A stretch of 64,000 bases of DNA from Shewanella marinintestina (GCF_023283845.1 NZ_JAKILC010000003.1:1-64000), one strand, 5' to 3'; shown: positions 25,951 to 35,385, counted from the first letter of the stretch. Notes: generated by a model from the sequence alone, not told the origin. Translations and numbers: made by a program.

Positions 25951-27186
25951 ATGCCATTAACTTCAACCAGTAAATTACGCAAGCCTTACCATATCCTTGT
26001 TGTTGAGGACTCTGAAACCGAGCGATTCCAGTTAATGAGCTTATTAACAACCATGGGTTACCAAGTAAAAGATGTAACAAGTGCGGAAGAGGCAATAAGT
26101 TATCTGGAACACCATCAGATTGATATGGTTATTACTGATTGGATGATGCCAGGACTCAGCGGACTGGAACTTTGTAAAATGATTAAAGCTAACTCAGTTG
26201 TCCCTTACACCATTTTACTCACAGGCAATAAACGCAACGAAGATATCATCGAAGGAATAAGTGCTGGTGCAGACGATTTTATCTGTAAACCTTTTAATAT
26301 TGGTGTACTCAAAGTTCGAGTATTGGCTGGCATTCGCATTATCGAAATGCAAAATGAACTAGCAGAAAAAAATGAAGCATTAAATCAACTGCTATCACAA
26401 GAAAAACATTACCTAGAAGCCCTCAAACAAGATCTAGCCACTGCAGCACAGCTGCAACAAGCCCTGCTACCACAAGATCCCTGTTTAGCTAATAACTGGC
26501 AGGTTGCCACGGCATTTAAGCCAGCACAGGATTTGGCTGGCGACTTATTTCAGTGTTTCCATATCAGTCCAAAACTCATTGGATTTTACTTATTAGATGT
26601 CAGCGGTCACGGCACAGCAGCCTCAATGTTGAGTTTTACTATTGCCCACCATTTGTCTCACACTCAACCTGCGTGGCAAGAGGGAGATATTCGTCACTTG
26701 GTCAACAAAGTAAATCTAGAGTTTGATGACCCGGAGCAAACGGGGCGCTTTGCAACATTGTTACTTGGTGTAGCCAATACCGAAACAGGTTTAGTCGAAC
26801 TTATCAATGCCGGCCACCCAGCTCCAATTGTACTAGCAGAGGATGGCGCTGAATTTATTGACGATAAGTTAATTCACAGCCAATTACCTATTGGCCTAGA
26901 TAAACATTACCAATATCAAAGTCGGCAGTTCATTCTAAAAAGTGGTGCACAATTACTATTATACTCTGACGGTATATACGAGTGTCGCCATAGTAAATTT
27001 GGCAGCTTTGGTCAAAACAAATTATTAAAGAATATCAATGATGCAAGAAACTTAACGGCAGAAAAACTGCTGCATTATTTAAGTTATAGCGCGCTGTTAT
27101 GGCAAGAGAAAAAGGCCCAGGATGATATATCTTTAATGCTGATATCTCGCGGCCACCCTTGCAATGTTAATGAGGCAACCCAATGA
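25951..27186 (+). CDS. response regulator with PP2C (SpoIIE/RsbU-type) phosphatase domain
   Basis: The 411-aa protein has a receiver domain (residues 12-130, Asp63 in VITDWMMPG), a linking coiled coil (about 130-165), and a PP2C/SpoIIE phosphatase domain (about 170-405) with A-G-D-L-F, L-D-V-S-G-H-G and L-Y-S-D-G-I-Y-E. It should dephosphorylate the STAS protein encoded two genes on. A GTG at 25894 gives a longer frame, but sigma-54 promoter P1 lies inside that extension, so the ATG at 25951 is preferred. Its stop overlaps the next start (ATGA). It resembles SypE and CrsR without their kinase part. Confidence 0.9.
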   Translation: MPLTSTSKLRKPYHILVVEDSETERFQLMSLLTTMGYQVKDVTSAEEAISYLEHHQIDMVITDWMMPGLSGLELCKMIKANSVVPYTILLTGNKRNEDIIEGISAGADDFICKPFNIGVLKVRVLAGIRIIEMQNELAEKNEALNQLLSQEKHYLEALKQDLATAAQLQQALLPQDPCLANNWQVATAFKPAQDLAGDLFQCFHISPKLIGFYLLDVSGHGTAASMLSFTIAHHLSHTQPAWQEGDIRHLVNKVNLEFDDPEQTGRFATLLLGVANTETGLVELINAGHPAPIVLAEDGAEFIDDKLIHSQLPIGLDKHYQYQSRQFILKSGAQLLLYSDGIYECRHSKFGSFGQNKLLKNINDARNLTAEKLLHYLSYSALLWQEKKAQDDISLMLISRGHPCNVNEATQ

Positions 27187-27572
27187 ATAGTTTACAGTTC
27201 AATCTAAACCGAGATCTAATGTCTAAACATTCTATTTGCAAAGAAATTGAACAGTTTATGCTGCAAAACCAGGTGTCTGACAACAAGCGCTTTAAGATTA
27301 TTACCTGTACTTTAGAGGCTATTGCTAATGTATTTGAGCATACCATACCGCCTGTCGACGCGATGATAGTCGTCTTTCATTGTGACAGTCACAAAGTCAC
27401 TATTGATATACTTGATGACTCATTGCACCACGAGTTTACACAGCCCAATTCATGTCCACCAGCACCAGAAAATTCAGGGCGAGGACTTTGGATTATCAAC
27501 AACTGGATGGACAGCGTTCGCAGTCAAAAAACTGTAGCAGGTACACATCTGCAACTGACCTTAGCAGTCTAA
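27183..27572 (+). CDS. RsbW-like serine kinase (anti-sigma-factor type ATPase)
   Basis: This 129-aa GHKL ATPase domain has the N box (E-A-I-A-N-V-F-E-H-T, near residue 47), a D-D-S segment and the G-rich lid G-R-G-L-W-I-I-N-N. It is the size of RsbW/SpoIIAB kinases, which phosphorylate STAS partners on serine. It overlaps the phosphatase gene by 4 bp, implying coupled synthesis. In SypE and CrsR the kinase and phosphatase are on one polypeptide; here they are separate. Whether it binds a sigma factor is unknown. Confidence 0.88.
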   Translation: MNSLQFNLNRDLMSKHSICKEIEQFMLQNQVSDNKRFKIITCTLEAIANVFEHTIPPVDAMIVVFHCDSHKVTIDILDDSLHHEFTQPNSCPPAPENSGRGLWIINNWMDSVRSQKTVAGTHLQLTLAV

Positions 27573-27616
27573 ACTCACTTTAACTAACAAGGCTTACTCG
27601 CTTAGAAATAAGCCTC

Positions 27617-27707
27617 TTCTCTCTTCTCTCTTCTCTCTTCTCTCTTCTCTCTTCTCTCTTCTCTCTTCTCTCTTCTCTCTTCTCTCTTCTCTCTTCTCTC
27701 TTCTCTC
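27617..27707 (+). repeat. heptanucleotide tandem repeat, 13 copies of TTCTCTC
   Basis: Thirteen exact, uninterrupted copies of TTCTCTC occupy 91 bp, 44 bp after the kinase stop codon. They end at the LuxO-box-like dyad that precedes sigma-54 promoter P2. One strand is pure pyrimidine. Perfect repeats of this length often vary by slipped-strand mispairing. Confidence 0.97.
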
Positions 27708-27808
27708 AGCATTTTGCTTTGCAAATTAAGAACTCAACAAGAACAAATCCAAAAATAAACAATAAAGCAAACAAATACAACAAGATAAATATTGGCCTTG
27801 TTATTGCA
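27707..27808 (+). promoter_or_regulatory. candidate sigma-54 promoter P2 with upstream dyad
   Basis: TGGCCT-N5-TTGCA at 27793-27808 has exact -24/-12 spacing and a perfect -12 element. A dyad CAGCA-TTT-TGCTT (core GCA-N3-TGC) lies at 27707-27719, 73 bp upstream. The predicted transcript would start near 27819, before the STAS gene. Confidence 0.7.
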
Positions 27809-27891
27809 ACTATCAATATAACAATCAGATATGACACATGGTTAATAGACCTGATAAGCAAAATGCATCGAGCATTTTTAAGGACAATAAT

Positions 27892-28257
27892 ATGACCTTC
27901 TCGCAATTAGCACAAAATAACGCATGTAAAATCACTCTACCAACAGAAGTTGTGATGACACAAACTCCGACTCTTAGGGCCGCCATATTGCAACAAATTA
28001 ACGCAGGAATGAGTCAGCTAATCATCGATTTAAGCCAAGTGGAATACATCGACTCAAGTGGTCTTTCAGTACTCATTTCAGCACTCAAACGTATTGAACA
28101 AATTGATGGTGACATCGTGTTGCTATCACCAACAGCAGGAGTGAGATCCTTGATAGAACTCACTCGCTTACACCAAATTTTTGCTATTTACGAAGATGAA
28201 AATGCCGCCATTGAATATATCTGCAATGAATCAAACGCTGAGCCAGCAATGCTTTAA
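27892..28257 (+). CDS. STAS-domain protein, SypA-like
   Basis: This 121-aa single STAS domain (anti-anti-sigma type) has the phosphorylatable serine region Y-I-D-S-S-G-L-S-V-L at Ser55/Ser56. An upstream ATG at 27838 gives 18 more residues. The ATG at 27892 has AAGGA at 7-nt spacing and gives the normal STAS length, so I use it. In Vibrio fischeri, SypA of this type controls biofilm polysaccharide according to its serine phosphorylation. The same role is inferred from the partner kinase and phosphatase genes upstream and the export genes downstream. Confidence 0.9.
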   Translation: MTFSQLAQNNACKITLPTEVVMTQTPTLRAAILQQINAGMSQLIIDLSQVEYIDSSGLSVLISALKRIEQIDGDIVLLSPTAGVRSLIELTRLHQIFAIYEDENAAIEYICNESNAEPAML

Positions 28258-28301
28258 ACCTTAGTTTGAACAATGTCGGTATATAAAGAGAGGATAACGC
28301 T

Positions 28302-29585
28302 ATGAACCCCAATCAAAGCATCCTAATAAGTTCAAATCATCATAATGCGCATTCGTTAATAATCGCCGCATTAATACTCGTAATAATCGCACCATTATTA
28401 TCGGCTTGCGTGACACCACATGCACCGGAACAAAAAGCGATTTGTGATGAAGATAATAACGACATGACCCTATGCCACTTTTACGACAGTGACACTCCTT
28501 ATCTGCGCAGTAAAGCGAATCATAATAAACAGACTTCGACACCGCTAACTAATGCAATGGGTAACACATACTTAATGTACGCTGGACAGTCGCAGCAAGC
28601 TTTGCACCTTCCACAAAATATTCGTTTATCTGTGGGAGATAGACTTAATGTTAAAGTGCTAAATGGAGAAGAGTTTAGCGGCAGTGTTGAAATCAATAAC
28701 GATGGCTATATCTATTTACCCTATCTAGCGCCAATTCATGCTAAAGGCCTTGATGTGCAAGCCCTTTCTATAAAGATAAAGCAGCATTTAGTCGATGAGC
28801 AATTTATGTTGAAAAATAGTGTGCGCTTGAGTATTACCCCATTGAAGTGGGCCCCAGTTCAAATCACGGTATCTGGTGGAGTATTTGAACCAGGTCAACA
28901 CCAAATCAATAAAAAATCAGATCTAGAGATCATCGATGATGATGGCGATCATAGCGGTGATCAAGCATCAAAAAGAAGCATTGCAGCCGCGCTGCGTGCA
29001 TCTGGCGGCGTCCGCCCCGATGCTAACATTAAAGAGATTATGGTTATCCGTGACCAACATAGCTTTACATTAGATCTTTCAGGTGTGATCCACGGTTTTC
29101 CTGTACCTAGTATGACTTTAATGTCAGGCGATCATATTCATGTACCTCAACATGACTACTTTGATGATGCGCTGGCACGCCCATCTCAAATTACCGCTCC
29201 AGGTATTAGAGTCTTTCTATCCAACTTAACCCAGCCAGCCAGCAGTAACTCGCAATCTGCGGTCGACACTGATGCAACACGATTTCCTTATGGTACTCGT
29301 TTACTTAACGGCGCAATCGCTGCCAACTGTGTGGGTGGTGCACAATCTACCAATGCTAGCAGGCATTTACTGCTGATAACTAAGAACCCTCTAACTGCCC
29401 AAGTAGATGTTATTGAGCGTTCAATGGATGAACTCATTAGGCATTCATGGGAAACCGGCATGAATCCTATTTTAATGCCTGGTGATGGTATTGCTTGTTA
29501 TGACTCTCGCGTCACTAATATTCGTGAAATTGCCCGCTCAATTACCGAAGTATTAGTTCCAGCCACATTACTAGAGTTGCTTTAA
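28302..29585 (+). CDS. polysaccharide export lipoprotein, Wza/SypC-like
   Basis: The 427-aa outer-membrane export protein has a lipoprotein signal ending L-L-S-A-C at about residue 36, a Poly_export domain (about 100-165; LSVGDRLNVKVLNGEEFSG, D-G-Y-I-Y-L-P-Y), and SLBB-like segments (V-S-G-G-V-F-E-P-G-Q). It should form the outer-membrane channel for the polymer made by this operon. A good GAGAGGA ribosome binding site precedes the ATG, and it follows the STAS gene by 44 bp. Confidence 0.9.
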   Translation: MNPNQSILISSNHHNAHSLIIAALILVIIAPLLSACVTPHAPEQKAICDEDNNDMTLCHFYDSDTPYLRSKANHNKQTSTPLTNAMGNTYLMYAGQSQQALHLPQNIRLSVGDRLNVKVLNGEEFSGSVEINNDGYIYLPYLAPIHAKGLDVQALSIKIKQHLVDEQFMLKNSVRLSITPLKWAPVQITVSGGVFEPGQHQINKKSDLEIIDDDGDHSGDQASKRSIAAALRASGGVRPDANIKEIMVIRDQHSFTLDLSGVIHGFPVPSMTLMSGDHIHVPQHDYFDDALARPSQITAPGIRVFLSNLTQPASSNSQSAVDTDATRFPYGTRLLNGAIAANCVGGAQSTNASRHLLLITKNPLTAQVDVIERSMDELIRHSWETGMNPILMPGDGIACYDSRVTNIREIARSITEVLVPATLLELL

Positions 29586-29605
29586 GCAAATAGGGAGAGG
29601 CGATA

Positions 29606-31015
29606 ATGAAATCAATACACGCCTATAGACCACTGCTTTGGCTTCAACGCTATTTTATCAATGGCAGCCAAGTTAGCGTAAAACAAAGAAAGCGAACTTA
29701 CGTGCGTTCAACTCTTTGGTTACTAGTATTATTGTGGGCATTTGTCCTGTTATTCGTATTACTAAGCCCAAGCCGTTATGTAAGCCAATGGACTCTTATT
29801 TTACCCGGTGCGGGTGCAGGTGCTCACGTGTCTTTAGATAGTGTTGGGCAAGCCAACAGCTCTACTAGTTCACCTTATGCTAGCAGCGCAATTGATCCCA
29901 GAGTAAATTACAAATCTATTGGTACAAGTAAATCGTTAATTAATGCCGCTGCTGAAACCTTAGAGTTAACTGCCGGAGAGTTTGGTACACCAAAACTTAA
30001 ACTACCAAGTCAAACAGGAATAATGCAGTTCAGCATTAAAGCTAATTCAGCTAAAGCTGCGCAGCAAAAAGCCTGGGCCCATTATCACAGCCTACAAGCC
30101 ATTCTGTCCGCTCTTAGAAGTGATGAAATAGAGCAGCGAGAGGATGCCATTCGCGTAGGCATGGCAAGCTTTGCCAACAAAGTAAACCATACTCAAGAAA
30201 AGCTACTTAAATTTCAATCTGAACATGGTTTGGTATCACTCGATCAATTTAAAGAATTGGCTTTGACGATGGAAAGGTTAAGGCACAGCAAAGTCAACTT
30301 GGTGTCAGAGCTACAAGGGGTCAAGGCTAGTCAAAAGATGCTGGAAATACACCTTTCACTGACACCGAAACAAGCAGCAGGACTACTTACATTAAAAAAT
30401 GATCAGCTATTTCAACAGCTGTTGATTAGTTATACCCGAGTAACAGCATCTCTTGCTGAATACCGCAGCCGCTTTGGCCAACGTCATCCTAAAGTTGTCA
30501 CTTACCGCGATGAGCAAGCATCGATTCTGCGGGCGCTTAGCAAAAGATGTAAAGTCTTGCTTGGCTATACAGATAAACGCTTAATGCTGATGCTATCGGC
30601 CGATGATTTAGATGGCAGAGCACAGCTTATGCAGCAATTATTAACGCTTAATACAGAAGCTGAAGGTTTAAGGCATCAAATCGATACCCTTTCACAACAA
30701 ATTCATGATTGGGATCATCGCTTTACAGATAGTAATGACGATGCAGCAAAGCTCGAAGACTTGCAGCGTGAACACCAAGTCGCTACGGCCGTATTTACCT
30801 CTGCGCTAGCCAAAATGGATATAGGTAAAGCTGACATCTATGCAGCCTACCCTCTACTACAACTGATGGCCGCGCCAAGTTTAGCTGAAGAGCCTGATAA
30901 TCTTCTTGTTTTACTCGCTTTGGTTGGCGGCGTATTCGCTTCGATTTCACTAATTGCAGGGATGGGAATGCTATGGATCCGCAAACCTATACTCCAAAAA
31001 ATTCTGACGAAGTAA
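29606..31015 (+). CDS. chain-length/export inner-membrane protein (Wzz/GumC-type, SypO-like)
   Basis: This 469-aa polysaccharide co-polymerase has membrane helices at about residues 35-54 and 435-455. A long periplasmic part has coiled-coil stretches (about 170-240 and 320-400), including Y-R-S-R-F-G-Q-R-H-P-K-V, typical of GumC/Wzc-type periplasmic regions. It lacks a C-terminal tyrosine kinase domain, and no separate kinase gene is nearby. It regulates chain length and links to the Wza-like exporter. It overlaps the next gene by 43 bp. Confidence 0.87.
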   Translation: MKSIHAYRPLLWLQRYFINGSQVSVKQRKRTYVRSTLWLLVLLWAFVLLFVLLSPSRYVSQWTLILPGAGAGAHVSLDSVGQANSSTSSPYASSAIDPRVNYKSIGTSKSLINAAAETLELTAGEFGTPKLKLPSQTGIMQFSIKANSAKAAQQKAWAHYHSLQAILSALRSDEIEQREDAIRVGMASFANKVNHTQEKLLKFQSEHGLVSLDQFKELALTMERLRHSKVNLVSELQGVKASQKMLEIHLSLTPKQAAGLLTLKNDQLFQQLLISYTRVTASLAEYRSRFGQRHPKVVTYRDEQASILRALSKRCKVLLGYTDKRLMLMLSADDLDGRAQLMQQLLTLNTEAEGLRHQIDTLSQQIHDWDHRFTDSNDDAAKLEDLQREHQVATAVFTSALAKMDIGKADIYAAYPLLQLMAAPSLAEEPDNLLVLLALVGGVFASISLIAGMGMLWIRKPILQKILTK

Positions 31016-32271
31016 TCGTTTGGCGTGCAATTACCGGCACCTACGCATTTTGGCTACTGGGCGCTATGTATGTTGTGGCGCCAGTGATTGCGTGGATCCT
31101 TTTACTCAGAATGTTCAAACGTCACTTAGTCGATAAAACGATTTATCCTATCACTCGTGCACAAACGACTTGGTTAATCGCTATGGTGGTAATGCTGCTG
31201 GCCCTTATTATTGGCCACCTAACTAATGAGCTAGGTTTCGCTAAACTAATTAAGTCCAGCATTGGCTGGGCCAAAGGCTGGGCACTGCTCGCTATTTTTC
31301 CTTTGTTAGGATCACTTAATATCCGCCCACACCTTATTTATCGTGCCTGCTGCATTGTCTGCAAACATACACTTTTTTTGCTGCCGCTCTTTATCCTTGC
31401 TTGGGCTGTCGGCCTACCCAGTACTTTATATACTTCACCGCTTAGCATTATTGGCGGACCGGGACCTGAGTTTTTTAGTGTTAGCCTATATGAAATTGAT
31501 CCAGCAAGCGGTCTACCACGCTGGCGTTTATTCACGCCTTGGGCACCAGCTCTCGGCATGGTAGCAAATCTATTTTTCATTTTTGCTACTCAAGAACAAT
31601 CTGCTCGCTACAAGTTCTATGGTATTACGGGCAGTCTATCTATGGTTTTAATCTCGCAATCGCGGTTAGCACTAGTGTGTTATCTATTATTAGCTGGCTT
31701 CTTTTTGTTTATTCGTTTTTACCGCAGTCCATGGATATACCTTATTGCCAGCCCAATATTATTATTGTTTGGCGTATTCGGTATTGAGGTGATTGAAAAG
31801 CTACAACAGAGTGTTGAAGCTTTTAAAAGTGCACGAGCAGGTTCAACTCGAGTACGTCAAGAACTAGCCAATATCGCTATTGAGCGATGGGCAAATGAAG
31901 CTGTATTTTGGGGGCATGGCATAGTCGAACGAGGGCCACATTTAGTTGAATATATGCCAATTGGCTCTCACCATACTTGGTATGGTTTACTATTCGTAAA
32001 AGGTATAGTCGGTGCTTTAGCATTAGCGATCCCGATGTTAATAAGCCTATTGAGTTTACTCGGGCATATCTTTAGCTCTAAGTTATCAGCAGTCGCCGTT
32101 GCCATCTTATTACAGCTATTTCTTTATACCTTTGGAGAAAATTTAGAGATCTTAGCTTACCTGTTTTGGCCAGGGCTTATCATCATAGGTATTGCTCATA
32201 AAGAACGCGCTAATCACGCCCCAAATGAGCCTGTAGTAGGTGATATAGCAAGCACAAGGATTATCATTTAA
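30973..32271 (+). CDS. O-antigen ligase/polymerase-type membrane protein (Wzy/WaaL fold, SypL-like)
   Basis: This 432-aa integral membrane protein has roughly ten to twelve hydrophobic segments and one large periplasmic loop (about residues 285-335) containing R-x-E-L-A-N-I-A-I-E-R-W and G-S-H-H-T-W-Y-G, typical of the Wzy_C/O-antigen ligase superfamily. It should polymerise or ligate the exported polysaccharide. Its start lies inside the previous gene (43-bp overlap), implying coupled translation. Confidence 0.82.
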   Translation: MDPQTYTPKNSDEVIVWRAITGTYAFWLLGAMYVVAPVIAWILLLRMFKRHLVDKTIYPITRAQTTWLIAMVVMLLALIIGHLTNELGFAKLIKSSIGWAKGWALLAIFPLLGSLNIRPHLIYRACCIVCKHTLFLLPLFILAWAVGLPSTLYTSPLSIIGGPGPEFFSVSLYEIDPASGLPRWRLFTPWAPALGMVANLFFIFATQEQSARYKFYGITGSLSMVLISQSRLALVCYLLLAGFFLFIRFYRSPWIYLIASPILLLFGVFGIEVIEKLQQSVEAFKSARAGSTRVRQELANIAIERWANEAVFWGHGIVERGPHLVEYMPIGSHHTWYGLLFVKGIVGALALAIPMLISLLSLLGHIFSSKLSAVAVAILLQLFLYTFGENLEILAYLFWPGLIIIGIAHKERANHAPNEPVVGDIASTRIII

Positions 32272-32539
32272 CGATATAAAGACTGCTACGAACACAATAT
32301 CAAAGTCGGTTCATTCGCCCATATATTTTAAATAGATCCACATATCTGATGTTAATTACATATCTACCAAACACAGTTACAAGCAACAACTATGAGCAAA
32401 AGACGTTTTATTCACTCTACTAACGATTAAAGCCTTAACCTTACTCTCAACGCTGCTTTTCCCCGAAAACCACTCAGCTCTCTCATTAATCACATCACAA
32501 AACACTTTCTAATGCGTTAACTTTTACTTCAGAGGTGAT

Positions 32540-32552
32540 TTGCATTTTGCGA
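32540..32552 (+). promoter_or_regulatory. LuxO-box-like dyad upstream of the flippase gene
   Basis: TTGCA-TTT-TGCGA matches the LuxO operator form TTGCA-N3-TGCAA with one change. It lies in the 480-bp gap between the ligase/polymerase and flippase genes, 115 bp before a sigma-54-like element at 32668. The rest of the gap (32272-32539) shows no gene. Confidence 0.5.
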
Positions 32553-32667
32553 CGCTAATTTGCAAAGAGGCTTTCATCACATTATCGAAAACATAAACCG
32601 CTAGAAAAGATATTTTAACCATATGTTTTTAATGAAAATAAAATTATTTCAGTTAAATAATAAAACT

Positions 32668-32683
32668 TGGCATAAACCCTGTA
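32668..32683 (+). promoter_or_regulatory. weaker candidate sigma-54 promoter P3
   Basis: TGGCAT-N5-CTGTA has the right spacing and a good -24 element, but the -12 element has GT instead of GC. It lies 69 bp upstream of the preferred flippase start at 32752. Confidence 0.4.
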
Positions 32684-32751
32684 TTACCTCTGTACACCCT
32701 AAATATAAAAAGCATTTTATTCTTACCCATAAACACAGGAGGGCGTGCCAT

Positions 32752-34215
32752 ATGCAAAGCTTATCGCTATATCATAACGCGCTAACCGCGGCTTTCAGTA
32801 CCGCATTGGGTAAAAGTCTTTTTTGGCTTGGGTCAGCTCAAGTGCTGGGGCGCATTGTACGCCTTGGCTCAAGTATTATTATCGCCCGACTGCTCACGCC
32901 TGAAGTATTTGGGCAGGTCGCCATTATTCTCGCTAGCTTTGAAATTATCTGTACGCCAACTCGCAGGATCTCCTCAGCAGCATTAATAAAAATGAATGAT
33001 TCAGAGCTGAAACAGTCTTTAAATGCTGCAAACCAGGTCAATTGGTTTGCGGCAATAACCGCCTTCGTTGCCATGAGCTTACTCAGCTGGCCGCTTGCCA
33101 TCTATTTTGATGACATGCAGCTAATTCCACCTATGATACTTATGGCAACAAGCTATTTACTCCTGCCGTTAGGCATGCTCTACGCAGCAATTAACCTACG
33201 CGCCAATAAAATGCGTGTTGTTGGCCGCGCAGTGCTGTGGCAAACCTTTTTTGATGGAGTGTTAACTGCATCATTTGCGTTACTCGGGCTGGGGATCTGG
33301 GCAATTATTTTGCCCAAGGTTATTGTGGTATTTATTTGGATTGGGGTTCATAAATACCGCAATCCTCTGCCCGAGGCTTCATCGCCACAATCAACACCAA
33401 TGGCTCATGATAAAGCGAATAATAAGACAAATAGTCAAATAAGCGATAAAGCGACAGATAACCCACAACTAGCAATCCCCATGGGACTTCTATCTAAAAT
33501 ATTATCAACTCAAGCACAGGCAATGCTTACCTTTGGTTTGCAGGTGGGCTTTGGTGATTTAGCTATCGCACTTAGACAAAATATTGATTACATCTTAGTG
33601 GGTTACTTTTTGGGGATTGAAGCACTAGGCATTTACTTCTTTGCCTTTAATGCAAGCCTAGGGATCAGCCTTGGCTTGGTACAAAGCTATGGCACGGCCT
33701 TATATTCCCACTTATGCCAACAGCAGCCCAAAGGCCCAACGCAGTCTAATCCAAAGCAACATTTTGTCTCAAAACAGCAGAAGTACTTTGATTCATTGAA
33801 GTTCATCATGCTATTAACTGTACCGATCATTGGATTGCAAAGTCTACTCGCCCCCCTATATGTACCTTTAGTCTACGGCCAAAAATGGCTCGATGCCGGT
33901 GCATTACCTGTATTTATTTTGCTTTGTTTAAGTGGATTTGTAAGACCGCTTGGCGAAGCTGCAAGCCAGTACCTTATAAGTGTTGGTAAAACCCGATTCA
34001 ATCTAATTTGTAATGCGGCATTTACTCTTATTCTTGCACTGACAATTGCGATTTCGAGTCACTTTGGGCTCGAGGCTGTAGCGTTTGGAATACTGCTTGT
34101 TCATCTATTAATGATGCCTAGCCTCACACTGTATTTAAAATTATCTAACCAAGGTGAATCAACATCAATAGCCTCTTTAAACTTGCAAGACACCAATACT
34201 GCCAAGCCTAAGTAA
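32752..34215 (+). CDS. polysaccharide flippase (Wzx/MOP superfamily, SypK-like)
   Basis: The 487-aa integral membrane protein has about 12-14 helices. Its N terminus has the Polysacc_synt pattern (FWLGSAQVLGRIVRLGSSII, A-R-L-L-T-P-E-V-F-G). It should flip lipid-linked repeat units across the inner membrane. A cytoplasmic loop at about residues 205-245 is rich in Asn, Asp and Lys and looks like an insertion. An upstream ATG at 32623 adds 43 residues. I prefer 32752 because AGGAGG lies upstream and the longer N terminus is basic and unlike the family. Confidence 0.87.
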   Translation: MQSLSLYHNALTAAFSTALGKSLFWLGSAQVLGRIVRLGSSIIIARLLTPEVFGQVAIILASFEIICTPTRRISSAALIKMNDSELKQSLNAANQVNWFAAITAFVAMSLLSWPLAIYFDDMQLIPPMILMATSYLLLPLGMLYAAINLRANKMRVVGRAVLWQTFFDGVLTASFALLGLGIWAIILPKVIVVFIWIGVHKYRNPLPEASSPQSTPMAHDKANNKTNSQISDKATDNPQLAIPMGLLSKILSTQAQAMLTFGLQVGFGDLAIALRQNIDYILVGYFLGIEALGIYFFAFNASLGISLGLVQSYGTALYSHLCQQQPKGPTQSNPKQHFVSKQQKYFDSLKFIMLLTVPIIGLQSLLAPLYVPLVYGQKWLDAGALPVFILLCLSGFVRPLGEAASQYLISVGKTRFNLICNAAFTLILALTIAISSHFGLEAVAFGILLVHLLMMPSLTLYLKLSNQGESTSIASLNLQDTNTAKPK

Positions 34216-34260
34216 GCAATTGCGAACTCTAAGCCAATTAGCATTACACGGAGACAAGAT

Positions 34261-35385
34261 ATGATAATCAACTCAAACTTCGACAATGATAAGCAAAATA
34301 GCTGTCCAGCAATTGTTACCGTTGTAATGCCAATCTATAACGTTGAAGCATTTGTACAGCAAGCTATAGAATCTGTGCTAACACAAAGCTTTAGCGACTT
34401 TGAGCTACTGCTCATTAACGATTGCTCTCCGGATAACAGTTTAGATATTTGTAAGCAGTTTACTGACCCTAGAGTTAAAATTATTAGTCACCAACATAAC
34501 CAAGGTCTGTCGGCAGCGCGTAACACCGGGATCCGTAACGCTATTGGTCGATATATCGCTTTTATTGATTCTGATGATATTTGGCATCCTGATAAATTAA
34601 CCGAGCATGTTAAGCATTTAGATAATGCCCCCGAGGTTGGAATAAGTTTTAGTCGCTCGTTATTTATCGACTTTGATGGTAAAAAAACGCCTTTTTACCA
34701 AATGCCACAACTTACCAATATCATGCCTAGTGATCTGCTATGTCGTAACCCAGTCGGCAATGGCTCTGCACCCGTGATCCGCCGCGAAACCTTAAGTGAT
34801 ATCCAATACTTTGGGGCACATAGCAAAGAAGCGCATCTTTGCTATTTTGATGAAGAATTTCGTCAATCAGAAGATATTGAGTGCTGGGTCAGAATTGTCA
34901 CAACTACCCACTGGAAAATAGAAGGTCTCCCTGCACCGTTAACCTTTTATCGCCTAAATGAGCAAGGGCTATCAGCCGACATTAGCAAGCAATATGCGTC
35001 ATGGGAAAAAATGATAGATAAGGTGAGAAGCTATGCACCGAAGCTGCTCTTACAGCATGAAAATAAAGCCAGAGCATTTCAATTACGCTATATAGCCCGT
35101 CAAGCAATACGTAACAAAAATGGTAAACAAGCGGTGAAGTACCTCAATAGAGCGATCCTCACAGCTCCAGGGATTATCCTGCAAGAAACTGCGCGTACGT
35201 TATCAACCATGGCAGCGGCATACCTATTAATGTTACTGCCCTTTGCAATTTACAATACCGTTGAAAGATTAGCCCAAGCAGCACTGGGCAGAATTCAAAT
35301 TGCCAAAATAAGCAAAGATGGCGTCAGTCAACGCGTACTGCAACATGAGTTAACTGGAACCTCCAATACTGAGCTCAATTCATAA
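34261..35385 (+). CDS. family 2 glycosyltransferase
   Basis: This 374-aa GT-A glycosyltransferase has V-T-V-V-M-P-I-Y-N-V-E near residue 19, L-L-I-N-D-C-S-P-D-N-S near 55, the G-L-S-A-A-R-N-T-G-I region, and the metal-binding D-S-D-D (F-I-D-S-D-D-I-W) near 100. It should add one sugar of the repeat unit at the cytoplasmic face. A hydrophobic segment near residues 310-335 may attach it to the membrane. ACGGAG precedes the ATG. The transferred sugar is not predictable. Confidence 0.88.
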   Translation: MIINSNFDNDKQNSCPAIVTVVMPIYNVEAFVQQAIESVLTQSFSDFELLLINDCSPDNSLDICKQFTDPRVKIISHQHNQGLSAARNTGIRNAIGRYIAFIDSDDIWHPDKLTEHVKHLDNAPEVGISFSRSLFIDFDGKKTPFYQMPQLTNIMPSDLLCRNPVGNGSAPVIRRETLSDIQYFGAHSKEAHLCYFDEEFRQSEDIECWVRIVTTTHWKIEGLPAPLTFYRLNEQGLSADISKQYASWEKMIDKVRSYAPKLLLQHENKARAFQLRYIARQAIRNKNGKQAVKYLNRAILTAPGIILQETARTLSTMAAAYLLMLLPFAIYNTVERLAQAALGRIQIAKISKDGVSQRVLQHELTGTSNTELNS

